DNA of 64,000 nt, from assembly GCA_002363385.1 (NCBI GenBank), contig DEVL01000003.1:682505-746504 (forward strand), given 5' to 3'. Numbering within the stretch: the first letter of the stretch is position 1; each line of letters begins with the position of its first letter. Of this stretch, positions 7,621-16,514 are shown one piece after another. This DNA is from Stenotrophomonas maltophilia (GTDB lineage Bacteria; Pseudomonadota; Gammaproteobacteria; Xanthomonadales; Xanthomonadaceae). Made by a program: the position numbers and the translations under genes. The notes beneath the pieces are model-generated. The model had not been told where the DNA came from and made no database searches. It saw nothing but the letters and a program-made list of their open reading frames with translations.

Positions 7621-10536
7621 ATGCGCATCTCCATCCGCGCGGGCCATCGCCCGCGTCCGTCACGTCTCTGCATCGCCCTGCTCACTGCCGGCCTGGCGGC
7701 CGCACCCGCATGGCCGGCGCTGGCCCAGTCCAGCCCGGCGTCTACCGTGGCCACGCTGCGTTTCGATATCCCCGCCCAGCCATTGTCCGATGCACTGCGC
7801 ACCTACATGCGCCAGTCCGGCGTGCAGGTCGCCTATCCGGCCGCACTGGCCGAGGGCGTGACGTCCACCCCGGTCGCCGGTCCGATGGATGCGCAGGCCG
7901 CCTTGCTGCATCTGCTGCAGGGCAGTGGGTTGAGCATGCGCCAGGTCGGACCGGACGCGGTCACCCTGGAGCGCGCTGCGCTGGCCGCCAACGACGACGA
8001 CCTGATCGTCACCGACGCGCTGAGCGTGGCCGGTGACCGCATCGAGGGTGGCAGCGATGCCGAGCGCGCGCTGGAGGTGTACCGCACCGCCGGTTCCAGC
8101 GCCTACATCGCGCGTGACACCATCGAGCGCTTCCGCGGTGCCTCCACCTCGGACATCGTCAAGGGCGTGGCCGGCGTCACCGCAGGCGACCCACGCACCG
8201 CCAACGCGCTGGACGTGAACATCCGCGGCATCCAGGGCCAGAGCCGCATTCCGGTGATCATCGACGGTGGGCAGTCCACGATGGATACCTACCGGGGTTA
8301 CGCGGGCCAGTCGCAGCGCACCTATCTCGATCCGGACCTGATCTCCAACATCACCATCACCAAGGGCCCGAGCCTGGGTGTCAATGCTTCCGGTGGTATC
8401 GGCGGCGTGGTCGAGATGGAAACGCTGAAGATCGAGGATGTGCTGCGCGACGGTCGTGACGCCGGGCTGCGCGTGCGCACCGGCATGGCCAATGCCAGCG
8501 CCAACAACGTGCCCGCCTACGACGCCGCACCGCGTACCGACCGCAGCGCGCTGGGCAGCCAGTTCTTCAACATCGCCACCGCCAAGCAGTGGGATCGTTT
8601 CGACCTGGTCGCGGCATACGCCTGGCGTGAGAACGGCAACTATTTCTCCGGCAAGCACGGCTACGACGATTTCCCGCAGACCCGGCGCACCCTGGCGCCG
8701 TTGAATCCGCCGGATACCGAGGTGTTCAATACCTCCTCGCGTTCGGAGTCGTTCCTGCTCAAGGGCACCTGGCGCATTGATGACAATCAGACGCTGGAAG
8801 CGGGGTATCGCCGCTATGAAGGCACCGCCGGCGAAATCATGGCCTCGCAGATCATCCGCGTGGACCGCGACCGCGTGCCGCAGTGGGATCCGGGCCATGT
8901 CGACATGGACGCCTACAACCTGCGCTACCGCTTCAACCCGGACAACGCGCTGATCGATCTGAAGGCCAACCTCTGGTACACCGACGCCGACAGCCTGATG
9001 TACAACGGCCTGACCGGCATCACCCCATGGTATTTCGATCGCCGCACCGAGTGGTACGACGGCCCGTCGTTCAACACCGATCCGGGCTACAAGGACGCCT
9101 ACCGCAATGAGCTGACGCAGACGCGGCTCGGCTTGGATGTGGGCAACACCACGCATCTGGAGACCGGCGCCGGCCTGTTCACGCTGGACTATGGCCTGTC
9201 CTTCAGCGATGAGGACGTCGGTCCCGGCCCGCATTCGCCGGTCATGCAGGACGATCTGGTCAACAACCGCTTCCTGCGCAACGCCAAACGCAAGGAGTAC
9301 AGCGCGGTGGCTTCGGTCAAATGGCAGCCGGACGAGCATTGGGAAGTGGTGGTCGGTGGCCGCTACAACCGCGTCAACGTGCACGACCGCAACCGCGTGG
9401 CCACGCCGGACACCTACGGCGTGATCGGTCAGTACCGCTACACCCAGCTGCTGGATGGCAACCCGAATCTGCCGGCATGGCGTGCCAAGCGCGTGGCGAT
9501 GTTGAACTGGTATCCAGATGCCAACGGCCAGTTCACCGAGGCCTCGCTGCTGGCATCACCGTATAAGAAGGGTACGGTCGCCGACATCGCCGGCTGGAAC
9601 TTCCACGACGTCACCCGAACGCAGGACCTGAGCGTGCCTGTCAGCTGGACCTGGTCGCAGCCGATCCGTCGCCGCGACAGCGCCTTCATGCCCAGCGCCA
9701 GCGTCGCCTACCGTTTCGACGAAGACACGATGGTGTACGTGAAGTACGCCGAAGGCGTGAAGCTGCCGAGCCTGTTCGAGACGACCCTGGGCCTGTTCAC
9801 CGCGGCCAAGCCCACCGGTGAGCTCAAGCCGGAGCGGGCAGGGACCTGGGAAGTGGGGGCAAGCACGGTGCGCCACAGCCTGTTCACCGAGGGCGACCAG
9901 GCGGGCTTCAAACTGGCCTACTTCGATACGCGCATTGATGATCTGATCACCCGCGACTACCGCACCCTGTCGGCCGGCCTGATCCGCAACGTGGACCGTT
10001 TCAAGGTCTCCGGCGTGGAGTTCCAGTCCAGCTATGACAGCGGCACGGTCTTCGCCGATCTGTCCGCGCACTACTACATTCAGGCCAAGACCTGCGCGCC
10101 GGACATCGCCGCCGAACGCCGGGCCTATGGCATCCAGCGGAAGATCGAGGAACTGAAGAACACCCCGGACTGCGTCGACGGTGGCTTTGAGGGGTCCTAC
10201 AGCAACACCCAGAACCCGCCGCGCTACAACGTCAACCTGACCCTGGGCTCGCGTCTGTTCGATCAACGCCTGAGCGTCGGCACCCGGGTGATCCACAACG
10301 CCGGCCCGATCAGCACGCTGGACAAGGAATGGAACGTCGGCCTGTCGGCGATCCAGCAGCTGTACCGCCCGGCAACCATCGTGGATCTGTTCGCCAGCTG
10401 GCAGGCCAGCGAGCAGTTCGCGGTGGACCTCAACGTGGACAACCTGACCGACCGCTACTACCTCGATCCGCTGGCGCTGGGCGTGATGCCTGCCCCGGGC
10501 CGGACCGTACGGCTGGCGCTGACCTACCGCTACTGA
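7621..10536 (+). CDS. TonB-dependent receptor with N-terminal signalling (STN) domain, probably heme
   Basis: It is 971 residues from ATG 7621 with ACAGG upstream; the in-frame GTG at 7573 precedes a natural signal peptide start. It has a signal peptide (1 to about 36, ending PALAQ), an STN domain (about 45-95, LRFDIPAQPLSDALRTYMRQSGVQVAYP) that talks to the FecR protein, a plug (about 160-290, with IRGIQGQSRIPVIIDGG and KGPSLGVNASGGIGG), and a barrel ending in LTYRY. The late motif KYAEGVKLPSLFE...GELKPERAGTWEVG is typical of heme/siderophore receptors. The heme substrate is inferred from neighbouring hemO. It has its own ECF promoter. Confidence 0.88.
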   Translation: MRISIRAGHRPRPSRLCIALLTAGLAAAPAWPALAQSSPASTVATLRFDIPAQPLSDALRTYMRQSGVQVAYPAALAEGVTSTPVAGPMDAQAALLHLLQGSGLSMRQVGPDAVTLERAALAANDDDLIVTDALSVAGDRIEGGSDAERALEVYRTAGSSAYIARDTIERFRGASTSDIVKGVAGVTAGDPRTANALDVNIRGIQGQSRIPVIIDGGQSTMDTYRGYAGQSQRTYLDPDLISNITITKGPSLGVNASGGIGGVVEMETLKIEDVLRDGRDAGLRVRTGMANASANNVPAYDAAPRTDRSALGSQFFNIATAKQWDRFDLVAAYAWRENGNYFSGKHGYDDFPQTRRTLAPLNPPDTEVFNTSSRSESFLLKGTWRIDDNQTLEAGYRRYEGTAGEIMASQIIRVDRDRVPQWDPGHVDMDAYNLRYRFNPDNALIDLKANLWYTDADSLMYNGLTGITPWYFDRRTEWYDGPSFNTDPGYKDAYRNELTQTRLGLDVGNTTHLETGAGLFTLDYGLSFSDEDVGPGPHSPVMQDDLVNNRFLRNAKRKEYSAVASVKWQPDEHWEVVVGGRYNRVNVHDRNRVATPDTYGVIGQYRYTQLLDGNPNLPAWRAKRVAMLNWYPDANGQFTEASLLASPYKKGTVADIAGWNFHDVTRTQDLSVPVSWTWSQPIRRRDSAFMPSASVAYRFDEDTMVYVKYAEGVKLPSLFETTLGLFTAAKPTGELKPERAGTWEVGASTVRHSLFTEGDQAGFKLAYFDTRIDDLITRDYRTLSAGLIRNVDRFKVSGVEFQSSYDSGTVFADLSAHYYIQAKTCAPDIAAERRAYGIQRKIEELKNTPDCVDGGFEGSYSNTQNPPRYNVNLTLGSRLFDQRLSVGTRVIHNAGPISTLDKEWNVGLSAIQQLYRPATIVDLFASWQASEQFAVDLNVDNLTDRYYLDPLALGVMPAPGRTVRLALTYRY

Positions 10537-10549
10537 TGTACGTACACGA

Positions 10550-10574
10550 CAGGGGCCGGCATTGCCGGCCCCTG
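10550..10574. terminator. Hairpin after the heme receptor gene
   Basis: A perfect 11-bp GC-rich stem (10550-10560 with 10564-10574) with an ATT loop begins 14 bases after the receptor stop. It has no T run; it lies between convergent genes. Confidence 0.5.
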
Positions 10575-10629
10575 CGTGCCGCCGGCCGGCGCATCGGGTG
10601 CCCGGCCGGCCTTTCGCTCAGCCCAGCGC

Positions 10630-10887
10630 TCAGCCGGCGTTGGCCTGCTCGGTCGCATCGGCGTGCAGGGCTTCGCTGAGCTCATCGACCACGATCGCCC
10701 ATTCCGCATCCGAGCGCAGCTGTTCGGTCAGGAACTGGCGCTGCCCGTCGTTCCAGTACGGCGCTTCGATGAGGCGGATCTCGTTGGACAGCTGGTGGTC
10801 GCGGATGAAGGCGGCGATGGCCTCCTCGCTGGCCTCCAGGCCGAGCTGCAGGAACAGATTGGTCATGCGCGGTTCGGTGGTGATCAT
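10630..10887 (-). CDS. DUF2789 family small protein
   Basis: It is 85 residues. The pattern LFLQLGLEASEEAIAAFIRDHQL...APYWNDGQRQFLTEQLRSDAEWAIVVDELSEAL matches the DUF2789 family of small soluble gammaproteobacterial proteins of unknown role. The second in-frame ATG (10866) is also a possible start. It sits on the opposite strand in the middle of the heme regulon, facing the receptor and divergent from hemO, and so is probably not part of it. Confidence 0.8.
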   Translation of the reverse strand: MITTEPRMTNLFLQLGLEASEEAIAAFIRDHQLSNEIRLIEAPYWNDGQRQFLTEQLRSDAEWAIVVDELSEALHADATEQANAG

Positions 10888-10983
10888 CAGGTCATTCCAG
10901 TGGCAGGGCGTGGTCCGTATTATCGGGGCAAGGCCGTGACGGTGGCATGTGACGTTCGCACTCGCTGATCACGCGACAATGGG

Positions 10984-11012
10984 CTTGGGGTTATCCCCGT
11001 GCCAGACGTCTT
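10984..11012 (+). promoter_or_regulatory. ECF sigma promoter upstream of hemO
   Basis: CTTGGGG (10984-10990), 16 bases, CGTCTT (11007-11012), the third copy of the same promoter. It ends 41 bases before the hemO ATG and would drive hemO, the DUF454 gene and exbB-exbD-tonB as one operon, since no terminator is seen between them. Confidence 0.78.
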
Positions 11013-11053
11013 CGACAGAGAACCGTGCCCCACTTCCCCATTCAAGCAGTGCC

Positions 11054-11641
11054 ATGATCGTCATCGATACTCCCGAAGCCACCCGCAGCCAACGCCTCAA
11101 GGCGGCCACCCGTGACAGCCACGGCGCGCTGGACAAGCGCATCATGGCCGGCGACATCTTCGCCAGCCGCGACCTGTTCGCAAAGTTCCTGCGCGTGCAG
11201 TACCGCTTCCATCGCGATATCGATGCGCTCTACGGCAGTCCCGCGCTGGACGCGCTGCTGCCCGATCTGGATGAGCGCCGACGGCTGCCACTGATCGCCC
11301 GTGATCTGGCTGATCTGGAGCAGACCCTGCCACTGTCCGCTTCCACCCGGTTGGATGGTGACCTGCCACTGCCCGAGGCGTTGGGCTGGCTGTACGTCGC
11401 CGAAGGCTCCAACCTGGGCGGCACCGTGCTGTACAAAATGGCCGCCCGGCTCGGATTGGACAGCAACTTCGGCGCCCGCCACCTGGCTGCTCATCCCGAT
11501 GGTGCCGCCCGCCACTGGCGCGAGTTCACCGCCGCGCTCGATGGCGTGGCGCTGACCGACGCGCAGGAGCAGCAGGTGATCGATGCGGCCGATGCGGCGT
11601 TCCGCAGCGTCCACGGGCACGTCGAGGAAGAGTTCGCATGA
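11054..11641 (+). CDS. hemO: Heme oxygenase, HemO/PigA type
   Basis: It is 195 residues from ATG 11054, the normal length of bacterial heme oxygenases; in-frame codons further up would add an unlike tail. The enzyme opens heme to biliverdin, CO and iron in the cytoplasm. The proximal heme ligand is likely His23 in ATRDSHGALD, and the distal helix shows the Gly-rich YVAEGSNLGGTVL. It follows an ECF promoter shared with the anti-sigma and receptor genes, and a DUF454 gene begins 46 bases after its stop. The bilin isomer made cannot be told from sequence. Confidence 0.9.
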   Translation: MIVIDTPEATRSQRLKAATRDSHGALDKRIMAGDIFASRDLFAKFLRVQYRFHRDIDALYGSPALDALLPDLDERRRLPLIARDLADLEQTLPLSASTRLDGDLPLPEALGWLYVAEGSNLGGTVLYKMAARLGLDSNFGARHLAAHPDGAARHWREFTAALDGVALTDAQEQQVIDAADAAFRSVHGHVEEEFA

Positions 11642-11687
11642 TCGCCGCCCGCTGCACGCCCGCTGTACCGGATCACCCCGGCCGCCC

Positions 11688-12083
11688 ATGATGCGCTGGC
11701 TCTGGTTCGGCCTGGGCTGGATCATGGTGGCGCTGGGCGTCATCGGCGCCCTGTTGCCGGTGATGCCGACCACGATCTTCCTGATCCTGGCCGTCGGCTG
11801 CTTTGCGCGCAGCTCGCCGACATTCGAGCGCCGGTTGCTCGAGCATCCCCGTTACGGTCCACCGCTGCGCCTGTGGCGTGAGCAAGGTGCGATCAGCCGC
11901 AAGGGCAAGGCCTTTGCCGGCGCCGGCATGGCGTTCGGTTTTGTCATGTTCTGCTGGGGCGCACACCCGTCCTGGCCGCTGTTGATCGGCGTCGGGTTGT
12001 TCTTCCTGGCCAGCGCGGCGTATGTGCTGTCCCGTCCTGCGCCGCGGCCGCCCCGCGTGCCGGCTCCCCCGTCCGAGCGCTGA
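11688..12083 (+). CDS. DUF454 (YbaN-like) inner-membrane protein
   Basis: It is 131 residues with three or four membrane segments (about 3-35, with GLGWIMVALGVIGALLPVMPTT; about 74-92; about 94-111). The N-terminal signature up to ARSSPTFERRLLEHPRYGPPL is typical of DUF454, and function is unknown. Its place between hemO and exbB, with no terminator, puts it in the heme operon, so a role in heme or iron handling at the membrane is a fair inference. The C-terminal tail is rich in Pro. Confidence 0.85.
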   Translation: MMRWLWFGLGWIMVALGVIGALLPVMPTTIFLILAVGCFARSSPTFERRLLEHPRYGPPLRLWREQGAISRKGKAFAGAGMAFGFVMFCWGAHPSWPLLIGVGLFFLASAAYVLSRPAPRPPRVPAPPSER

Positions 12084-12185
12084 ACCTACCGCGGGCCCGC
12101 CGGGGATCCGCACCGCGTCTGCTCGACACCGCTCCCATTCCTTTCCTGCGTCCGGCCCTGCACCGTGCCGCCACGCCCCTGACCG

Positions 12186-12929
12186 ATGAACCCGCCGATG
12201 ACCCTGCCGATCGCCCTCCCTGCCACCGTGGCAGCGCTGCCACATGACCTGACCCCGTGGGGCATGTACCAGGCCGCCGATGGCGTGGTACAGACCGTGA
12301 TGATCGGACTGGCACTGGCCTCCATCGTCACCTGGACAGTGCTGGTCGCCAAGACCTGGGAGCTGGGCCGGCAACGCACGCGGCTGCGCCAGGCACGCGC
12401 GCTGCTGCTGCAGGCCGCGCACCTGCCGGGGGCGCAGACCCACGCAGTGCTCGACGACGGCGCGGCGCACGACCTGATCGACGCCGCCCGCACCGAGTTG
12501 CGCCTCTCACAGGACGCGCACGACGCGGTCGGGATCAAGGAGCGCGTCGCCTCGCGCCTGGAACGCATCGAACTGGCGCATGCGCGGCAGCTGCGTACCG
12601 GGGTCGGGCTGCTGGCCAGCATCGGTGCGATCGCCCCGTTCGTCGGCCTGTTCGGCACCGTGTGGGGAATCATGAACAGTTTCATCGGCATCGCCCACGC
12701 CAACACCACGAATCTGGCCGTGGTCGCGCCGGGCATCGCCGAGGCGCTGCTGGCCACTGCGCTGGGTCTGGTCGCGGCGATTCCCGCCGTGGTGATCTAC
12801 AACCACTTCACCCGCGTGCTGGCCGGCATCCGCGGCCTGCTCGGTGATCTGTCCGCCGGCGTGCAGCAGCTGGTCTCGCGCGATCTGGACCGGCTCGGCA
12901 ATGCGCCAGCTGCCCGCGACGCGCGCTGA
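12186..12929 (+). CDS. exbB: TonB-system energiser ExbB
   Basis: It is 247 residues of the MotA/TolQ/ExbB proton-channel family. Three membrane segments are visible: about 33-55, about 137-163 (the conserved GLLASIGAIAPFVGLFGTVWGIMNSF) and about 175-205. With ExbD and TonB it uses the proton gradient to energise outer-membrane receptors. It lies 102 bases after the DUF454 gene and 9 bases before exbD, in the heme operon, so it probably serves the heme receptor. Confidence 0.93.
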   Translation: MNPPMTLPIALPATVAALPHDLTPWGMYQAADGVVQTVMIGLALASIVTWTVLVAKTWELGRQRTRLRQARALLLQAAHLPGAQTHAVLDDGAAHDLIDAARTELRLSQDAHDAVGIKERVASRLERIELAHARQLRTGVGLLASIGAIAPFVGLFGTVWGIMNSFIGIAHANTTNLAVVAPGIAEALLATALGLVAAIPAVVIYNHFTRVLAGIRGLLGDLSAGVQQLVSRDLDRLGNAPAARDAR

Positions 12930-12938
12930 GGACCGGCC

Positions 12939-13364
12939 ATGGCCATCAAGACCGCCCGCCACGACGACGATGCGCTGGAAGAAAGCCACGAGATCAACGT
13001 CACCCCCTTCATCGACGTCATGCTGTTGCTGCTGATCATCTTCATGGTCGCCGCGCCGCTTGCCACCGTGGATACGCCAGTGGACCTGCCGGCCAGCACC
13101 GCCCAGCCGCAGCCGCGCGATGCCGAACCGGTGTTCCTCTCGGTGCAGGCCGATCTGTCGCTGAGCATCAATGACGTGCCGGTAGCCACGGACGGGCTGA
13201 ACGCCACGCTGGAGCGGCTGACCGCCGGTGATCACGAGCAGCGCATCTACCTGCGCGCCGACCAGACCGTGCCCTACGGCGAGCTGATGCAGACCATGAA
13301 CGCGCTGCGCGCCGCCGGGTATCGCCGGATCGCACTGGTCGGCGTTGAGCAGCGCAGCGAATGA
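12939..13364 (+). CDS. exbD: TonB-system protein ExbD
   Basis: It is 141 residues: a short cytoplasmic tail, one membrane span (about 24-45, VTPFIDVMLLLLIIFMVAAP) and a periplasmic domain. Asp26 in the span matches the proton-path Asp25 of E. coli ExbD. An AGGAC ribosome site lies in the 9-base gap after exbB. The stop overlaps the tonB start (ATGA), indicating translational coupling. Confidence 0.93.
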   Translation: MAIKTARHDDDALEESHEINVTPFIDVMLLLLIIFMVAAPLATVDTPVDLPASTAQPQPRDAEPVFLSVQADLSLSINDVPVATDGLNATLERLTAGDHEQRIYLRADQTVPYGELMQTMNALRAAGYRRIALVGVEQRSE

Positions 13365-14089
13365 GCCGCGACACCCCCGCATCGCTGCGCTGGGCGGGCA
13401 GCCTGGCGCTGGTGCTGGTCACGCATGCGCTGCTGATCGGCGGCGCGGTGTGGTGGCAGCAGCGTGCGCCAGTGCTGGTCAGTGACAGGCCGGTGGAAGC
13501 GGTGATGGTGGAGCTGGCGCCGGTCCCGGAAGCGCCGACCGCGCCACCGAAGGAGATGCCGCCCGGGCCGTTGCAGCAGGAGCAGCATCGACCCGAGCCC
13601 ACGCCGGTGCCCAAGGTCGATCTCCCGCCGGACGACACGCCGGACGCGCAGGACGTCCTGCGTCGCGAGACACCCCGCGAAGAAGAACCGACCGACCAAA
13701 ACAACGTGGCGCAGACGCTCGCACCACCGGATGTGTCGGCGCGCCCGTCCGAGCGCTACGCCGCCACGCAGACCGTTGCCGGCCGCCAGGGCCCTGCGGC
13801 CGTCACCTGGCAGGGCCTGCTGCTGGGCCATCTGGAACAGTACCGCCGCTACCCGCGCCAGGCCGAGCGGCTGCGCCAGCAGGGCGTGGCCTATGTGCGC
13901 TTCTCGGTGGACCGGCAGGGCAACGCCTCCAACATCCGACTGGGACAGAGCAGCGGCCATGCGCTGCTGGATGAGGAAACCCTGGCCACGGTGCGCCGCG
14001 GCAGCCCGTTGCCACCGCCGCCCGCGGAGATCACTGGTGACCCGGTGGAGGTGATGGTGCCGGTGACGTTCTTCCTGCGGCGGCGTTGA
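13361..14089 (+). CDS. tonB: Energy transducer TonB
   Basis: It is 242 residues: one N-terminal membrane anchor (about 13-32), a long Pro/Glu-rich periplasmic spacer (about 47-125), and the C-terminal TonB domain (about 150-242) with YRRYPRQAERLRQQGVAYV and the closing PVEVMVPVTFFL. It links the ExbB-ExbD motor to the TonB box of receptors. Its position in the hemO operon suggests a heme-dedicated copy. The GTG/ATG start overlaps the exbD stop by four bases. Confidence 0.92.
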   Translation: MSRDTPASLRWAGSLALVLVTHALLIGGAVWWQQRAPVLVSDRPVEAVMVELAPVPEAPTAPPKEMPPGPLQQEQHRPEPTPVPKVDLPPDDTPDAQDVLRRETPREEEPTDQNNVAQTLAPPDVSARPSERYAATQTVAGRQGPAAVTWQGLLLGHLEQYRRYPRQAERLRQQGVAYVRFSVDRQGNASNIRLGQSSGHALLDEETLATVRRGSPLPPPPAEITGDPVEVMVPVTFFLRRR

Positions 14090-14112
14090 GGCGCGTGTCA
14101 CGCGCGCTGCAG

Positions 14113-14141
14113 GGACACGCTGGCCCGGGGCCAGCGTGTCC
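14113..14141. terminator. Hairpin between tonB and hppA
   Basis: A perfect 13-bp stem (14113-14125 with 14129-14141, loop CGG) lies between the convergent tonB and hppA genes and probably ends transcription from both sides, though no T run follows. Confidence 0.6.
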
Positions 14142-14149
14142 GTCCTGAC

Positions 14150-16177
14150 TCAGAGCAGCGGCACCAGCAGCAGGGCCACGATGTTGATGATCTTGATGAG
14201 CGGGTTGATCGCCGGACCGGCGGTGTCCTTGTAGGGATCACCGACGGTATCGCCGGTCACCGCGGCCTTGTGCGCCTCGCTGCCCTTGCCGCCGAAGTGG
14301 CCGTCTTCGATGTACTTCTTGGCGTTGTCCCACGCACCGCCGCCGGTGGTCATCGAGATCGCCACGAACAGCCCGGTGACGATGGTACCGATCAGCAGGC
14401 CGCCGAGCGCGCGCGGCCCGAGCAGCAGGCCGACCACCACCGGTACCGCGACCGGCAACAGCGAGGGGATGATCATTTCGCGGATCGCCGAGCGGGTCAG
14501 CAGATCCACCGCGCGGTCGTACTGCGGCTTGCCGGTGCCGTCCATGATCCCGGGAATTTCGCGGAACTGGCGGCGCACTTCCTCCACTACCGCACCGGCC
14601 GCGCGACCCACCGCTTCCATCGCCATCGCACCGAACAGATAGGGGATCAGACCGCCGATCAGCAGGCCGATGATCACCTCATGGTTGGACAGGTCGAAGG
14701 CGAAGATCTCCCCCGGATTGGCCGCCTGCAGGTTGTGCGTGTAATCGGCGAACAGCACCAGCGCGGCCAGCGCCGCCGAGCCGATCGCATAGCCCTTGGT
14801 CACCGCCTTGGTGGTGTTGCCGACGGCATCCAGTGGGTCGGTAATGTCGCGGATCTCCGGCGGCAGTTCGGCCATCTCGGCGATGCCGCCGGCGTTGTCG
14901 GTGATCGGGCCGTAGGCATCCAGCGCCACGATCATGCCCGCCATCGACAGCATCGCGGTCGCGGCGATGGCGATGCCGTACAGGCCACCGAAGTAGTGCG
15001 CCAGCCAGATCGCCACGCACACCGCGATTACCGGCAGGGCGGTGGACTTCATCGAGACACCGAGGCCGGCGATGATGTTGGTGCCGTGCCCGGTGGTGGA
15101 GGCCTGCGCCACGTGCTGCACCGGCTTGTACTGGGTGCCGGTGTAGTACTCGGTGATCCACACGATCAGCCCGGTCAGCACCAGCCCGATCAGGGCGCAG
15201 AAATACAGGTTCAGCGCACCGTGCGCGTTGTCCGGCATCAGCTGCGTGGTGATCGGGTAGAACGCAATGGCAGCCAATACCCCGGACACGATCACGCCCT
15301 TGTACAGCGCGCCCATGATCGAGCCGCCGGGTTTCACCTTGACGAACAGCGCGCCGACGATGGAGGCAATGATCGATACACCGCCCAGCACCAGCGGATA
15401 CAGCACCGCATTGGCCCCGGCCTCGGCGATCATCAGGTTGCCGAGCAGCATCGTGGCGATCACGGTGACCGCATAGGTTTCAAACAGGTCGGCCGCCATG
15501 CCGGCGCAGTCGCCGACGTTGTCGCCCACGTTGTCGGCGATCACTGCCGGGTTGCGCGGGTCATCCTCGGGAATGCCGGCTTCTACCTTGCCCACCAGGT
15601 CCGCGCCAACGTCGGCGCCCTTGGTGAAGATGCCGCCGCCCAGCCGCGCGAAGATCGAGATCAGCGACGAGCCAAAGGCCAGTCCGACCAGGGCGTGCAG
15701 CGTCTGCGCGACATCCAGTCCGAGCCGCAGCAGCAGCGCGTAGTAGCCGGCCACCCCCAGCAGGCCCAGACCGACCACCAGCATGCCGGTGATCGCGCCG
15801 CCGCGGAACGCAACGTCCATCGCGGCGCTCAGGCCGTTGCGGGCGGCTTCGGCTGTGCGCACGTTGGCACGCACCGAGACGTTCATGCCGATGTAGCCGG
15901 CCGCACCGGACAGCACGGCGCCGATCGCAAAACCGATCGCGGTGTACCAGCTGAGGAAGAGGCCGACCAGCACGAACAGCACGGCACCGGCGATGGCGAT
16001 GGTGAGGTATTGACGGTTGAGATAGGCGCGCGCGCCTTCCTGGATGGCGGCGGCGATTTCCTGCATGCGGGCATTGCCAGCCGGTTGCCGGAGAATCCAG
16101 CGTGCCGACACGATGCCGTAGAGAATCGCGAGGATGGCGCACAACAGCGCCAGAGAAAGCCCGTAACGTTCCAGCAT
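14150..16177 (-). CDS. hppA: Membrane-bound proton-pumping pyrophosphatase
   Basis: It is 675 residues with about 16 membrane spans; start ATG 16177 with GGGAGGGG just before it (an upstream in-frame ATG at 16252 adds an unlike tail). It couples PPi hydrolysis to H+ export across the inner membrane. The active-site segment GGIFTKGADVGADLVGKVE and the acidic DNVGDNVGDCAG motif are present. GNTTKAVTKG carries Lys and Thr where K+-dependent enzymes have Ala and Gly, so it belongs to the K+-independent class. It is next to pfp on the same strand, separated by one plus-strand gene, fitting a shared PPi economy. Confidence 0.95.
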   Translation of the reverse strand: MLERYGLSLALLCAILAILYGIVSARWILRQPAGNARMQEIAAAIQEGARAYLNRQYLTIAIAGAVLFVLVGLFLSWYTAIGFAIGAVLSGAAGYIGMNVSVRANVRTAEAARNGLSAAMDVAFRGGAITGMLVVGLGLLGVAGYYALLLRLGLDVAQTLHALVGLAFGSSLISIFARLGGGIFTKGADVGADLVGKVEAGIPEDDPRNPAVIADNVGDNVGDCAGMAADLFETYAVTVIATMLLGNLMIAEAGANAVLYPLVLGGVSIIASIVGALFVKVKPGGSIMGALYKGVIVSGVLAAIAFYPITTQLMPDNAHGALNLYFCALIGLVLTGLIVWITEYYTGTQYKPVQHVAQASTTGHGTNIIAGLGVSMKSTALPVIAVCVAIWLAHYFGGLYGIAIAATAMLSMAGMIVALDAYGPITDNAGGIAEMAELPPEIRDITDPLDAVGNTTKAVTKGYAIGSAALAALVLFADYTHNLQAANPGEIFAFDLSNHEVIIGLLIGGLIPYLFGAMAMEAVGRAAGAVVEEVRRQFREIPGIMDGTGKPQYDRAVDLLTRSAIREMIIPSLLPVAVPVVVGLLLGPRALGGLLIGTIVTGLFVAISMTTGGGAWDNAKKYIEDGHFGGKGSEAHKAAVTGDTVGDPYKDTAGPAINPLIKIINIVALLLVPLL

Positions 16178-16514
16178 GTCCCCTCCCGGGTGATGGATGG
16201 CATCCAGATCTGGATGAACGCACCACGCGGGGGCACAACAGGCTGCAACCATGAACCAACCCGTTCAGACCGTGCCCGGTCGTCAAGCGTGTGGCGGTGT
16301 TCAGCACTCCCTGGTGGCCCGAGTATGCGGGCAAATCCTCGATGCATGCCAGCAAGGATTGCAAACCGCGCGTGCGTGCCCGGATCACCAACGACGGAGG
16401 TAGTGCCGGCCGCTGGCCGGCAACCATGCAGATCCTGACGAAGGGCCGTCTTTGCCACGCCGTTCAGCCACCCACTGGCAGCCTCGGCCCATCCCCAGCC
16501 GTTGGAGTCCTGCC
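16178..16514. other. Intergenic region between divergent hppA and a secreted-protein gene
   Basis: These 337 bases hold the hppA leader, one SMAG-type palindrome (listed separately) and a GGAG site for the next gene. I see no convincing coding frame or RNA gene. Confidence 0.5.
16400..16424 (+). repeat. SMAG/REP-type palindrome
   Basis: GTAG followed by an 8-bp stem TGCCGGCC (16404-16411), loop GCT, and its complement (16415-16422). The same core occurs at 17034-17105, 38825-38845 and 43146-43229. Confidence 0.8.

Noticed and set aside
12084..12185. A further ECF promoter before exbB.
   Set aside because: The gap contains CCGGGGAT and CGCGTCTG but neither box matches at the right spacing, so exbB is more likely read from the hemO promoter.
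14270..16438. Large plus-strand open frames opposite hppA.
   Set aside because: Composition is rich in Arg/His/Gln as expected for a shadow of a GC-rich gene; no family motif and no ribosome site.
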